64,000 nucleotides of DNA from Chryseobacterium elymi. Its GTDB lineage: Bacteria; Bacteroidota; Bacteroidia; Flavobacteriales; Weeksellaceae. Location of the stretch: contig NZ_QNUH01000003.1 in the NCBI RefSeq assembly GCF_003385495.1, positions 124,001 through 188,000 of the forward strand, given 5' to 3'. Shown in pieces: positions 52,285 to 61,239 of this stretch; position 1 is the stretch's first letter, and every line of letters starts with the position of its first letter. Under the pieces are notes generated by a model. That model saw nothing but the letters and a program-made list of their open reading frames with translations. It did no database searches and had not been told where the DNA came from. The position numbers and the translations under genes are program-made.

Positions 52285-54213
52285 TTATTTATCTAATTGT
52301 TCATACACAGAATTATTGCTCTTAAACTCCGGAACAATTGTTTTTAAAAGCTTGACTACATTTACTTTATCTTCCATTACAGAAGCATCCGTAATCAAGT
52401 TGATAAGGTTTTCTATTTCCAGAAATTCCATAGTCGGGTCCTTAGAAATCATGATTTTTTCATTATGGGTAGGAAGTGTTTTGGCATTATCGCTTAAAAG
52501 CTCTTCATACAGTTTTTCACCTGGCCTAAGACCTGTATATATTATCTTTATATCAATATTGGGTTCAAATCCGGATAATTTAATCATCCTTCTAGCAAGG
52601 TCAAGTATTTTTACCGGCTCTCCCATATCGAAGACAAATATTTCTCCTCCCTGCCCCATTGTTCCCGCATGAAGAACCAACTCACAGGCTTCCGGAATGG
52701 TCATAAAGTATCTTACAATATCCGGATGAGTAATAGTTACCGGACCTCCGGCTTCAATCTGCCTTTTAAAATGTGGAATAACTGAACCGTTTGATCCTAA
52801 TACGTTTCCAAATCGGGTAGTAATAAATTTTGTTGTATTTCCTTCAACATGCTGTAATGACTGAACGAATAACTCAGCTGCCCTTTTGGAAGCACCCATT
52901 ACATTGGTAGGATTTACAGCTTTATCTGTAGAAATCATTACAAATCTGTTGACTTTATAACGGCTTGATAAAACAGCAATATTTTTTGATCCTAAAACGT
53001 TGACACGGATAGCTTCATTAGGATTTTCCTCGACCAACGGAACATGCTTATAGGCAGCCGCATGGTACACCATTGAAAAATTGTAGGTTTGGAATATAGG
53101 TTCAACTCTATGTATAATAGAAACGTCGGCCAAAACAAATTTAAATCTGATATGAGGAAATTTTTCCTTCATTTCAAGTTCTACATCATATAGTGGTGTT
53201 TCAGCCTGATCCAGAACAACAATCAATGAAGGGTTGAACTGTGCTACCTGTCTTACGATTTCGCTTCCGATAGATCCTGCACCACCTGTTACCAGTATAT
53301 TTTTATTAAAGTGCCTGCTTTTGACTTCTTCACTTTCTATTTTTATTGGTTTCCTGTTAAGTAAATCTTCAATCTGAAGATTTCGGATTGCTCCTCCCAA
53401 ATCACTGTCTCTTAATTTTTGTACAGATGGCGCTTTGAATATGTTTAAGTCTTTTTCTAAAAATAAATTAACCCATGAGTTCATTTCATCTTTAGACATC
53501 ATTTCTTTTACAATAATGACTCCGTCGATAATGAGATCCTCTTTTGTAGCTTCCTCTATTCTTTTTTTCTCATAAATAGGTTTCCCTAATAAAGAAGCTC
53601 TTTTGGAGTCTGTTCTCTGCGTAAGAAAGCCTACCACCTGATAAGGTAAACTCGGGTTATCCAGAATAGCGCGGGCTATAGCAATAGATTGTTCATCAAT
53701 ACCAAGTACCAAAATTCTTTTCTTAAGAGTGCTCCTTCTATACTCTCTTACAATATGGAAAAACTCTTTCACATACAGTCTGAAAAGGAACAGTCCCATA
53801 AAAGAAATAATAAAATACAGTATAAGGAATGGTGTCAGTATAAACTTCCCACCTGTAAACCAAAAATAGATAAGATTGACCAATCCTACTACTGTCATAG
53901 TACAGAAGCAGGAAATCAGCAGTTTGAAAAGATCAATAAACGTAGAGTGCCTTATAATTCCTGCATAGGTTTTGAAAAAATACATGAAAATTGTATTTAT
54001 CAAAATAATAAAGGCAAAAACAATGCTTTTATCTTCATGATAAATAAACTCTTTCTGGGTAATTTTTTCAATAGTATAAGTAGAAAGAAATAAAGACATC
54101 ACCAGAATAATAATATCTATTACAAGTATTATCCATCTGGGAAGATATCTTACGTCTGAGAGATTGACAACATTATCACCTCCGAATATTTTTTTTCTAA
54201 GAGAGTTGTACAT
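52285..54213 (-). CDS. WbpM/PglF-type UDP-GlcNAc 4,6-dehydratase
   Basis: The 642-residue product has four helices (about 25-165) then a CapD-type dehydratase (about 290-600). NAD site is LVTGGAGSIGSEIVRQ. The catalytic region keeps MISTDKA then NVMGASKRAAE; the usual tyrosine of Tyr-x-x-x-Lys is replaced by methionine, the Ser-Met-Lys form of WbpM. It converts UDP-GlcNAc to the 4-keto-6-deoxy sugar. The DegT enzyme upstream and the WbpV-like reductase downstream are natural users. It is probably the first gene of the main operon. Confidence 0.93.
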   Translation of the reverse strand: MYNSLRKKIFGGDNVVNLSDVRYLPRWIILVIDIIILVMSLFLSTYTIEKITQKEFIYHEDKSIVFAFIILINTIFMYFFKTYAGIIRHSTFIDLFKLLISCFCTMTVVGLVNLIYFWFTGGKFILTPFLILYFIISFMGLFLFRLYVKEFFHIVREYRRSTLKKRILVLGIDEQSIAIARAILDNPSLPYQVVGFLTQRTDSKRASLLGKPIYEKKRIEEATKEDLIIDGVIIVKEMMSKDEMNSWVNLFLEKDLNIFKAPSVQKLRDSDLGGAIRNLQIEDLLNRKPIKIESEEVKSRHFNKNILVTGGAGSIGSEIVRQVAQFNPSLIVVLDQAETPLYDVELEMKEKFPHIRFKFVLADVSIIHRVEPIFQTYNFSMVYHAAAYKHVPLVEENPNEAIRVNVLGSKNIAVLSSRYKVNRFVMISTDKAVNPTNVMGASKRAAELFVQSLQHVEGNTTKFITTRFGNVLGSNGSVIPHFKRQIEAGGPVTITHPDIVRYFMTIPEACELVLHAGTMGQGGEIFVFDMGEPVKILDLARRMIKLSGFEPNIDIKIIYTGLRPGEKLYEELLSDNAKTLPTHNEKIMISKDPTMEFLEIENLINLITDASVMEDKVNVVKLLKTIVPEFKSNNSVYEQLDK

Positions 54214-54284
54214 TGTCTGTAATTGTGTTCATGTTTAATAAGTTAACCCCTGCTTTCATTAATATTAATTCTTAAGAATGGATA

Positions 54285-54292
54285 CAAAAATA
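54285..54292 (-). promoter_or_regulatory. -7 element upstream of the dehydratase gene
   Basis: Minus-strand TATTTTTG matches TAnnTTTG in the 116-bp gap between the aminotransferase and the dehydratase genes. No -33 TTG at the right distance. A leader of about 65 nt would follow. No UpxY-type antitermination gene is present at this end. Confidence 0.45.
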
Positions 54293-54329
54293 AAATAAAA
54301 TCCTATCTATCCTTAAATTTTAAACAAAT

Positions 54330-55457
54330 TTAGTGAATTTCATTTTCTAAAACTTCAGAAATTCTAGATATGTAATCATTTGTTAAATTGGTCCCTGACG
54401 GGAGGCAAAGTCCTGTGTCAAAAAGTGTACCAGATAAGTTATTTCCAAAAAACTTACACTTTTTATATAGGGGCTGAAGATGCATTGGTTTCCATAGATA
54501 TCTGGTTTCTATATCATTCTGGGTAAATATCTCTCTAAGCTTTTCTTTCGAAAGTTCATTTTTTAAAATTACAGTATTAAGCCAATAGTTTGAGAAAAAG
54601 TCATTGTTTGGGGCAGAAAACAGTTCAATATTTTCACTATTTTTCACCAGTTCTTGATAAAAATCATGATTTTTTCTCTTTTGTTTGATTTTTTCGTCTA
54701 GTGTCTCCATCTGTCCTCTTCCTATCCCTGCTGCAATATTATCCATCCTGTAATTATATCCTAATTCAGAATGACTGTAAAATTCTGCTTTATCTTTGGC
54801 TTGTGTTGCAAGGATAAATGCTCTGCTTTTGAAATGTGGATTTCTTGAGATCAAAATTCCGCCACCGCCAGTGGTAATAATTTTGTTACCATTAAAACTT
54901 ATAACAGAAAGGTCTCCGAAAGTTCCGCAGGGCTGCCCTTTATATTGACTACCCAGTGCTTCTGCACTGTCTTCAACAATAGGAATTTCATATTTTTTTG
55001 AGATCTGGAGTATTTCTTCCGCCATAAAGGGCATTCCATATAAGGATACTGCAATAATAGCTTTAGGCTTTTTTCCCTGCTGAATACAATATTTTATAGC
55101 ATCTTCCAGAGCATTGGGACACAAATTCCAGGTTTGGCTTTCGCTATCTACGAATACAGGAACGGCTTTAAGGTAAAGAATGGGATTGGCAGAGGCTACA
55201 AAGGTAAAAGACTGGCAGATTACAAAATCACATTCTTCTACATTTAACAATCTTAATGCTAAATGAATAGCTGCAGTACCGGAAGACAAAGCCGTGACAA
55301 ATGAATTGTTGCCTAAGTAATTTTCCAGGTTCTTTTCAAATTCATCTATGTTAGAGCCATACTGTGAAATCCAGTTGCTATCAAATGCGTTGTGTATATA
55401 TTCAAGCTCATTTCCTCCCATATGAGGAGGTGAGAGCCAAATTTTTTCTTTTTTCAA
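54330..55457 (-). CDS. DegT/DnrJ/EryC1/StrS sugar aminotransferase
   Basis: A 375-residue PLP enzyme of the sugar-aminotransferase family, likely PglE-like. The N-terminal LSPPHMGGNELEYIHNAFDS is characteristic, and the PLP-binding lysine is in ISFNGNKIITTGGGG (about 185-199). It could turn the WbpM-type 4-keto sugar into the 4-amino form (a bacillosamine-type precursor). The alternative is another 4-keto-6-deoxy substrate. It lies 8 bp after recX, and 116 bp separate it from the dehydratase. Confidence 0.92.
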   Translation of the reverse strand: MKKEKIWLSPPHMGGNELEYIHNAFDSNWISQYGSNIDEFEKNLENYLGNNSFVTALSSGTAAIHLALRLLNVEECDFVICQSFTFVASANPILYLKAVPVFVDSESQTWNLCPNALEDAIKYCIQQGKKPKAIIAVSLYGMPFMAEEILQISKKYEIPIVEDSAEALGSQYKGQPCGTFGDLSVISFNGNKIITTGGGGILISRNPHFKSRAFILATQAKDKAEFYSHSELGYNYRMDNIAAGIGRGQMETLDEKIKQKRKNHDFYQELVKNSENIELFSAPNNDFFSNYWLNTVILKNELSKEKLREIFTQNDIETRYLWKPMHLQPLYKKCKFFGNNLSGTLFDTGLCLPSGTNLTNDYISRISEVLENEIH

Positions 55458-55465
55458 TTATCTAT

Positions 55466-55930
55466 TCATGTTTCGTCAAAAGTATCATTTATTTTTTCAT
55501 ATTCAAAGCCTCTGCTCATTAAATATTTTATTGTTTTAGATTTTTTCTGATATTCCTGCATTCCTTTTTGTCTGGAATAATAGTCTTCGAATATTTTTCT
55601 GATCATTTTTTCATAATCATCTTCATCTATTTCATCAAAACAGCTGTTGATAAGCTTTTCTGAGATCTGCTTCTGTTTAAGATGCATTCTGATCTTATTC
55701 CTACCCCAGTGCTTGATATAAAACTTTCCCCTGATGTAGCTGCGTGTAAATCTTTCTTCATTGAGATAGTTCTCTTTCAGAAGGTACAGGATAATTTCAT
55801 CTTTTGCTTCATCAATCAGCAAAAACTCTTTCATTTTTTGCTCAACCTCCGCGTGACAACGGTCCTGATAAACACAGTAGTTTACCAGTTTCAGCTTTAT
55901 TTCATCAAAGGTGAAAGATTTCTTCTCCAT
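55466..55930 (-). CDS. recX: Regulatory protein RecX
   Basis: A 154-residue three-helix-repeat protein that modulates RecA filaments. The RecX repeats are visible as YCVYQDRCHAEVEQKMKE, the ENYLNEERFTRSYIRGK segment and the LKQKQISEKLINSCFDEIDEDDY region. Length is normal. It is just upstream of, and 8 bp from, the aminotransferase; that coupling probably reflects chance of position, since RecA itself is not here. Confidence 0.9.
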   Translation of the reverse strand: MEKKSFTFDEIKLKLVNYCVYQDRCHAEVEQKMKEFLLIDEAKDEIILYLLKENYLNEERFTRSYIRGKFYIKHWGRNKIRMHLKQKQISEKLINSCFDEIDEDDYEKMIRKIFEDYYSRQKGMQEYQKKSKTIKYLMSRGFEYEKINDTFDET

Positions 55931-55942
55931 AATAGATATGAA

Positions 55943-55969
55943 AAAGAATGGACAGAGTGCCCATTCTTT
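55943..55969 (-). terminator. Terminator of glyA
   Basis: Minus strand stem AAAGAATGG/CCATTCTTT with a 9-nt loop, then TTTTTC. It lies between the glyA stop and the recX start. Confidence 0.75.
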
Positions 55970-55990
55970 ATTATACTGTTTTAAATCAAA

Positions 55991-57256
55991 TTAATAGTTA
56001 AACAGAGCTCTGCCTTCCATCAGTTCATTTACTTTCTTTCTGACTGAAGTGATAACTTCTTCATTTTTGATATTGTCAACCACTTCAGAAATTAGTCCTG
56101 CAATAGTATCCATATCATTTTCTTTAAGACCTCTTGTCGTGATCGCTGCTGTTCCCAGTCTGATGCCGGAAGTTGTGAACGGCGATTTGTCATCAAAAGG
56201 AACCATGTTTTTGTTACAAGTAATATCTGCAAGCACCAATGCCTTTTCTGTTTCTTTTCCGTTTACATTCTTATTTCTAAGGTCCACCAGCATTAAGTGG
56301 TTATCTGTGCCACCGCTTACAATATCGAAGCCTCTGTCTGTCATTGCTTTTGACAATGCCTGTGCATTGGCTTTAACCTGCTTGGCATAAATCTCGAACT
56401 GCCCATCCAATGCCTCACCGAAAGCAACTGCTTTACCTGCAATAACATGTTCCAGCGGTCCACCCTGAATTCCAGGAAAAACAGCTCCGTCCAATACCTG
56501 GCTCATCATTTTTGTTTCTCCTTTCGGTGTTTTGTGGCCATATGTATTTTCGAAATCTTTACCCATCATGATCATCCCTCCTCTTGGACCTCTTAAAGTC
56601 TTGTGGGTAGTAGTCGTCACAACATGACAATGTTCGAATGGAGAATTTAATAGTCCTTTTGCCACCAAACCAGCCGGGTGAGCGATATCTGCCCAAAGTG
56701 TAGCCCCGATTTCATCTGCAACCTCTCTGAATTTAGCATAATCAAGATCTCTTGAATAGGCTGAAAAACCTGCGATAAGCATTTTAGGTCTTTCTCTCAA
56801 AGCAACCTCTCTCATCTGATCATAATCAATAAGTCCTGTTTCTTTCTGAACACCGTAAGAAACCACCTGATACTGAATTCCTGAGAAATTAACTCCTGAA
56901 CCATGAGTAAGGTGCCCTCCCATTGAAAGATCCATTCCCATAATTTTGTCTCCTGCTTTCAAAACTGCAAGATAAACGGCAGCATTAGCCTGAGACCCAG
57001 AATGCGGCTGTACGTTAACATAGTCAACACCGAAAAGTTCTTTTGCTCTGTTGATGGCTAATGTTTCAACCTCATCTACTACTTCACAGCCTCCGTAATA
57101 TCTTTTTCCGGGATATCCTTCAGCATATTTGTTGGTCAGTACACTTCCCATTGCTTTCATTACATTCTCAGAAACAAAGTTTTCTGATGCAATAAGCTCT
57201 AATCCATGGGATTGTCTTTGTCTCTCTTTTTCAATCAGGTCGAAAATAATGTCCAT
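55991..57256 (-). CDS. glyA: Serine hydroxymethyltransferase
   Basis: The 421-residue PLP enzyme interconverts serine and glycine with tetrahydrofolate and supplies one-carbon units. The start [19 protein letters not shown] is diagnostic. PLP-binding lysine is in [15 protein letters not shown] near 226. Length is normal. A TACATTTG -7 element lies 31 bp before the start. Confidence 0.98.
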   Translation of the reverse strand: MDIIFDLIEKERQRQSHGLELIASENFVSENVMKAMGSVLTNKYAEGYPGKRYYGGCEVVDEVETLAINRAKELFGVDYVNVQPHSGSQANAAVYLAVLKAGDKIMGMDLSMGGHLTHGSGVNFSGIQYQVVSYGVQKETGLIDYDQMREVALRERPKMLIAGFSAYSRDLDYAKFREVADEIGATLWADIAHPAGLVAKGLLNSPFEHCHVVTTTTHKTLRGPRGGMIMMGKDFENTYGHKTPKGETKMMSQVLDGAVFPGIQGGPLEHVIAGKAVAFGEALDGQFEIYAKQVKANAQALSKAMTDRGFDIVSGGTDNHLMLVDLRNKNVNGKETEKALVLADITCNKNMVPFDDKSPFTTSGIRLGTAAITTRGLKENDMDTIAGLISEVVDNIKNEEVITSVRKKVNELMEGRALFNY

Positions 57257-57286
57257 TTTACTTTTAGTTTTTGAAATTTTTCACCC

Positions 57287-57294
57287 CAAATGTA
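57287..57294 (-). promoter_or_regulatory. -7 element for glyA
   Basis: Minus-strand TACATTTG matches TAnnTTTG. No TTG at -33 spacing. Leader about 27 nt. Confidence 0.5.
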
Positions 57295-57387
57295 CGGAAT
57301 TTCCTGTAAGATTTCTTTATCCTAAAGTCTGATTTGGGAATAAAATTTCAGGTATTATGCAGCAATTTACCATCAATTGTGACTTTT

Positions 57388-57504
57388 TCACTTCAGTCTA
57401 TAGCTTCTTTTTAAATATAAACTTGCTTTCAGTAATAAGATCAATACAGGAGCTTCTACCAAAGGGCCGATAACATCTACAAAAGCCTGCGATGAAATTA
57501 CCAA
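57388..57504 (-). pseudogene. C-terminal remnant of an ACR3-type arsenite transporter
   Basis: On the minus strand 38 codons read to a TGA as QAFVDVIGPLVEAPVLILLL then a helix end, with KRSYRLK at the C-terminus. The xVIGPLVExPV segment is a characteristic near the C-terminal helix of ACR3-family transporters. The frame is closed by a stop just upstream, and the rest of the roughly 340-residue protein is missing. This is the only trace of the gene. The 61-codon open frame over the same bases is out of register and is not a gene. Confidence 0.78.
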
Positions 57505-57592
57505 TCATCATTTTTTGAGGAAGAATATTAATAAACAGCCATATCAGAAAACGTGATATTACGATAATACATTTTAGCCTCAAAACTTTGAT

Positions 57593-57622
57593 TAAAAAAT
57601 CCCTACAGAAATTTCTGCAGGG
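57593..57622 (-). terminator. Terminator of the thioredoxin-reductase-like gene
   Basis: Minus-strand stem TCCCTGCAGAAA/TTTCTGTAGGGA (57600-57622, one mismatch and no loop bases beyond the centre) followed by six T. It lies 25 bp past the stop. Confidence 0.8.
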
Positions 57623-57646
57623 ACGGCACCAATTTATAATATATAA

Positions 57647-58546
57647 TTAAAAACTTTCTTCTGCAAGCTCTTTATTGACAACAGCACCCGTAAGATTTCC
57701 CTGGGCTACAGCATTGGCTACAGACCTCATCATGGTAACATTATCACCGCAAGCAAAAACACCGGGAATATTGGTTTTCTGCATAGAATCAGTTTTGATA
57801 AAACCATATTCGGTAAGCTCACAGCCGAGATCTCCGGAGGCATTGATGTTTTGCTGAAAAGGTATTTTAGCATACAGTGCTTTCAAAGAGATTTCTTTTC
57901 CGCTTTTAAAGATGATTTTCCGGATGTCTCCGCTTTCGTGTTCTATTTTTTCAATTTCATCTTCAACCAGGCTGATATTATTCTGACCCAGTTTGTTTTT
58001 CTGATCTTTGGAGAGAACCGATTCACCATTACTGAATATAAAAAGATTTTTTGTCAGGTTATAAACCAATTTTGAAAAGTCATAAGCCATATCTCCATCT
58101 GAAAGGATTCCTGTCACCTCATTTCTCACTTCATAGCCGTGACAGTAAGGACAATGCAGGACTGAAATACCCCAGCATTCTGCAAATCCGGAAATACCCA
58201 GCATGATGTCTTTCACTCCTGATGCTAGGACCAGCTTTTTAGCGTAAAACTTTTCGCCGGCAGAGGTTTCTGTTTCAAATCCTTCATCTGTTTTCCTCAA
58301 TTTTATAACGGACCCTTCATGAAATTTCACCGTCTCATATGCTTCAACCTGTTTCCTGGCAATATCAGCAATTTCCTTTGGTGCTTGTCCGTCATGCGTA
58401 ATAAAGTTATGCGAGTGGGGCGTCTGTCTGTTGCATGGTTTCCCACTGTCGATGATCAGAGCATTTCTTAATGATCTTCCTAAAGACATTCCTGCTGATA
58501 ATCCGGCATAACTTCCTCCTATGATAATAACCTCGAAATTTTTCAT
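57647..58546 (-). CDS. Thioredoxin-reductase-like FAD/NAD(P) oxidoreductase
   Basis: The 299-residue flavoprotein has FAD binding at IIGGSYAGLSAGMSLGR (about 8-24), the redox pair C132-P-Y-C135, and a second dinucleotide motif ending GVFACGDNVT near 268. It resembles the TrxB-like proteins that reduce disulfides or act with arsenic resistance genes. Beside it lies the ACR3 remnant, and a palindrome overlaps its promoter, so it may be the last working part of an arsenic locus. That link is inference; the redox role is secure. Confidence 0.93.
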   Translation of the reverse strand: MKNFEVIIIGGSYAGLSAGMSLGRSLRNALIIDSGKPCNRQTPHSHNFITHDGQAPKEIADIARKQVEAYETVKFHEGSVIKLRKTDEGFETETSAGEKFYAKKLVLASGVKDIMLGISGFAECWGISVLHCPYCHGYEVRNEVTGILSDGDMAYDFSKLVYNLTKNLFIFSNGESVLSKDQKNKLGQNNISLVEDEIEKIEHESGDIRKIIFKSGKEISLKALYAKIPFQQNINASGDLGCELTEYGFIKTDSMQKTNIPGVFACGDNVTMMRSVANAVAQGNLTGAVVNKELAEESF

Positions 58547-58594
58547 TTTATTAAATATGGGCTGTTAGTTTGTTCTTCTATCACTTTTGTATTA

Positions 58595-58639
58595 CAAAGT
58601 TAAAATAAAATTCCATTAGTGCAATAATGTTGCATTATT
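58595..58639 (-). promoter_or_regulatory. Complete promoter with overlapping palindromic operator
   Basis: Minus strand: TTG at 58622-58624, a 19-nt spacer and TAACTTTG at 58595-58602 match the -33 and -7 consensus. The perfect palindrome AATAATG-TTG-CATTATT (58623-58639) covers the -33 region. This is a classic place for a repressor that blocks polymerase. AATAATGCAACATTATT resembles sites of ArsR/SmtB-type regulators in outline only. Confidence 0.7.
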
Positions 58640-58663
58640 ATTTTATCATACTAATGAAGATTT

Positions 58664-58715
58664 AAAAAAAAGAAAACAGCTGATTTTAAACTTAATAAAA
58701 TTTAAAATCAGCTGT
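58664..58715 (-). terminator. Terminator of the beta-lactamase gene
   Basis: A 15-bp perfect stem ACAGCTGATTTTAAA with its complement at 58676-58715, then on the minus strand a tract of T. It lies 36 bp past the beta-lactamase stop. Confidence 0.8.
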
Positions 58716-58750
58716 AAGCCCATATATTTATTGCGAATAAGATCTGCGAA

Positions 58751-59503
58751 TCAATTATTTTCAAACAATTTTATGGTGTAGTCCAAGAGCTCTATTCCAC
58801 CTGTTTCCCCGTGTCCCGGAATTATAAGTTTGACATCCGGGTATTGGGCTTTTATTTTTTCAACGGTTTGGGACCAGGCCTGAACGTTGGCATCTCCAAG
58901 ATATCCTTTTGTAGCATCCATTTCTTTGATCAGACAGCCTCCGAACATTGCTTTTTCACCCGGAATATAGGCAATTACATTGTCTTTTGTATGGCCTTCT
59001 CCAAAGTATTTCACCAAAACTTTATATTTTCCGGCGTTCAGAGTGATGGTATCATTAAATCCATGGCCGGGAACATTTGCTCCATTTTGTTTTGCCAGTT
59101 CAATGGTTTTATTGTTAGCATAAGACGGAATATTGTTTTTATTAAATTCTTTCAGACCGCCTACACAGTCGTCATGAAAATGTGTTGCGACAACTGCATT
59201 CACTTTTGAATGAAGGCTGTTTTTGATCCATGAAATCAATTCCTCTGTACTTTTATCATTGGTAGGACTATCCAGGATTACGGTTTCATTTCCATTTTTC
59301 ACAATCATTCCGTTACATTCTACTTTTCCAAAGGAGTCTGTATTTAAATAGGATACATGCTGATAGATACCATCTGACAGTTGAATAATGGACAGATTAT
59401 CTGTTTTGTACACCACTTTAGCTTTCTCCGGTTTTTTCTGAGGGGTACAACTAAAAAATAACAGCGCAGAGGATAACAATAGAATTTTAGACAGTGATTT
59501 CAT
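58751..59503 (-). CDS. bla: Subclass B1 metallo-beta-lactamase, predicted lipoprotein
   Basis: The 250-residue enzyme hydrolyses beta-lactams, probably including carbapenems, with two zinc ions. All B1 ligands are present: H108, H110 and D112 in HFHDDCVGG, H171 in EGHTKDN, C190 in FGGCLIKE and H231 in PGHGE; the B1 lysine K193 follows C190. It has a lipoprotein-type signal (LLFFSC, cysteine 19), which would tether it to a membrane, as for NDM. The chromosomal location between unrelated genes fits the intrinsic carbapenemases of this bacterial group. Its name (BlaB, IND, CGB or other) cannot be settled without alignment. Confidence 0.95.
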   Translation of the reverse strand: MKSLSKILLLSSALLFFSCTPQKKPEKAKVVYKTDNLSIIQLSDGIYQHVSYLNTDSFGKVECNGMIVKNGNETVILDSPTNDKSTEELISWIKNSLHSKVNAVVATHFHDDCVGGLKEFNKNNIPSYANNKTIELAKQNGANVPGHGFNDTITLNAGKYKVLVKYFGEGHTKDNVIAYIPGEKAMFGGCLIKEMDATKGYLGDANVQAWSQTVEKIKAQYPDVKLIIPGHGETGGIELLDYTIKLFENN

Positions 59504-59582
59504 AGGTTCATCGCAATTACAGCGAAATTAGAAAATATTTCACGATCTGAAGTGATATGCTCTAGTTAATTAAGTGTTAATA

Positions 59583-61100
59583 TTACCATTTCATTTCATC
59601 AATTTCATTTTGAATTTTCTTGTTGATATCAATTTTAGCTCCTTCAAAACTAAAGATGACAGTTCCTTTTTCCCTGGCAAATTTGTTCACAATGGAATCA
59701 GCCGCTTTGGAACTTTTAAAATAAGGGCCTGTTTCTTTCAGCTCATCTTCATCTTTAGAAAATTCTTTGACGCGAATGAGGTTATTATACTTTTTATTCA
59801 GGTCGAACCAATTGATATAATCTGCATTAAAGGAAACTGCCTGTACTCCTTTCTTTGAATAATAATTAACAGCACCTGCCTGTCCATAATTATCGCAGAG
59901 CACCAAAGTATGACCGGATTTGGATAATCTGGAATATTCCTGATCTACTTTCAGAGCAAGCTCTTTCCATCCCTGCATATCGGCAAAGTCTTGGGGCAAT
60001 GCATGATCTTTACCATCTTCCCAACGCAACAGTCCCATTTTTTTATACTTCTCAGGATGGCTGACGATATACTCAGGACTTTTATTGGGAAAAGCGACCT
60101 GATACAAAGGCAGAAACAAAAGAACAGGTACCAGAATGCAGACTGGTTTGAGAAACCTTTTCCAGCCATTCTCAAAAATATGATCAAGAAAAACAGACCC
60201 AAATGCTATAAAAACGGGATAGAGACCGATGGTGTAGTAATCTTTAGCCCTGAAAAATACAAACAGAGCTATTGTCACTACATACACCCAAAAGAAAAAC
60301 CTGAATTTCTCAAACGGTTTATAAAACAGCAGGGCATAAAATCCCGCTATGATCATAAAAACTGAACCTATAAAGAAAAGAATCTGGGATTTAAAGAAAT
60401 CAAACCGATCAACATGAACAAGCTGACGTTCTGCAAGTTCTTTCATATGGTGGATAACAGGAAAATGGTTATTATATTGCCACAGTAAGTTGGGCAGCAT
60501 AATCAATACGGCTAATAATCCCGCACCGTAAAGATGTGGCTGAGCAAAGACCTTTCTTTGCTTGGTCAATAAAATAGCGGGAATAATTCCCAATACGGAA
60601 AAAACAATATTATATTTATTCAAAAAGCCTATCCCAAAGATTACTGCAGCAAGGTAGAGCCATTTTACTTTTTCGGAATTAAAATACAGGATCAGGACAT
60701 AATAGATAAGTGTCCATAGCAATACTTCCAGAGAAGTCGGCTGAAAAAGCATATTGAGACGGAGAAGCACCGAAAGCAGAATCCCCGCTGAAGCCAGAAT
60801 TTTAGCATATAAATTTCCCTGAAGTTCTTCAATAATCTTCCAGACAACCACAATAGTTAATGCTCCGAAGAGCGCGGGGAAAAATTTTACCCAAAATACG
60901 GAACCTCCGATTATTTTTATCAGCCAGGCCAGCCATGAATTCACAGGAGGTACAGAAAGATATCCCCAGGCAAGGTGGTTACCCTGATCCAGATGGAGAT
61001 ATTCATCTCTATGTAACTCATATTCGGAGCTGATCAGAGAATACTGTAGAATGAACTTTATAATAACAAAGAAAAAGAGAATCAGATAGCTTTTCTTCAT
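59583..61100 (-). CDS. Glycosyltransferase family 39 membrane protein
   Basis: The 505-residue protein has about ten membrane helices in the first 400 residues and a short soluble tail. The N-terminal loop YELHRDEYLHLDQG (28-41) holds the acidic residues of the ArnT/Pmt superfamily, which use a polyprenyl-phosphate sugar. It probably modifies lipid A, a glycan or a secreted protein at the outer face of the inner membrane. It stands alone. Confidence 0.88.
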   Translation of the reverse strand: MKKSYLILFFFVIIKFILQYSLISSEYELHRDEYLHLDQGNHLAWGYLSVPPVNSWLAWLIKIIGGSVFWVKFFPALFGALTIVVVWKIIEELQGNLYAKILASAGILLSVLLRLNMLFQPTSLEVLLWTLIYYVLILYFNSEKVKWLYLAAVIFGIGFLNKYNIVFSVLGIIPAILLTKQRKVFAQPHLYGAGLLAVLIMLPNLLWQYNNHFPVIHHMKELAERQLVHVDRFDFFKSQILFFIGSVFMIIAGFYALLFYKPFEKFRFFFWVYVVTIALFVFFRAKDYYTIGLYPVFIAFGSVFLDHIFENGWKRFLKPVCILVPVLLFLPLYQVAFPNKSPEYIVSHPEKYKKMGLLRWEDGKDHALPQDFADMQGWKELALKVDQEYSRLSKSGHTLVLCDNYGQAGAVNYYSKKGVQAVSFNADYINWFDLNKKYNNLIRVKEFSKDEDELKETGPYFKSSKAADSIVNKFAREKGTVIFSFEGAKIDINKKIQNEIDEMKW

Positions 61101-61181
61101 GGTTATGAGATTATGTGGTTACTGTTTCCTGTAAGACAATTTATTAAAAATATCCATTACATCAATTTGAACAATTAAAAT

Positions 61182-61209
61182 AAAAATCCTGAGAATAAAT
61201 TCCCAGGAT
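61182..61209 (-). terminator. Terminator of the HlyD-like gene
   Basis: Minus-strand stem ATCCTGGGAAT with its complement around a 4-6 nt loop (61186-61209), then a T-rich tract. It is 30 bp past the stop of the adaptor gene. Confidence 0.7.
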
Positions 61210-61239
61210 CTTACAGTTTAAATATATAGTGATCGTTTA

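Noticed and set aside
57398..57583. A 61-codon open frame on the minus strand
   Set aside because: It reads through the ACR3 remnant in the wrong frame; the meaningful reading is the shorter frame ending at 57388.
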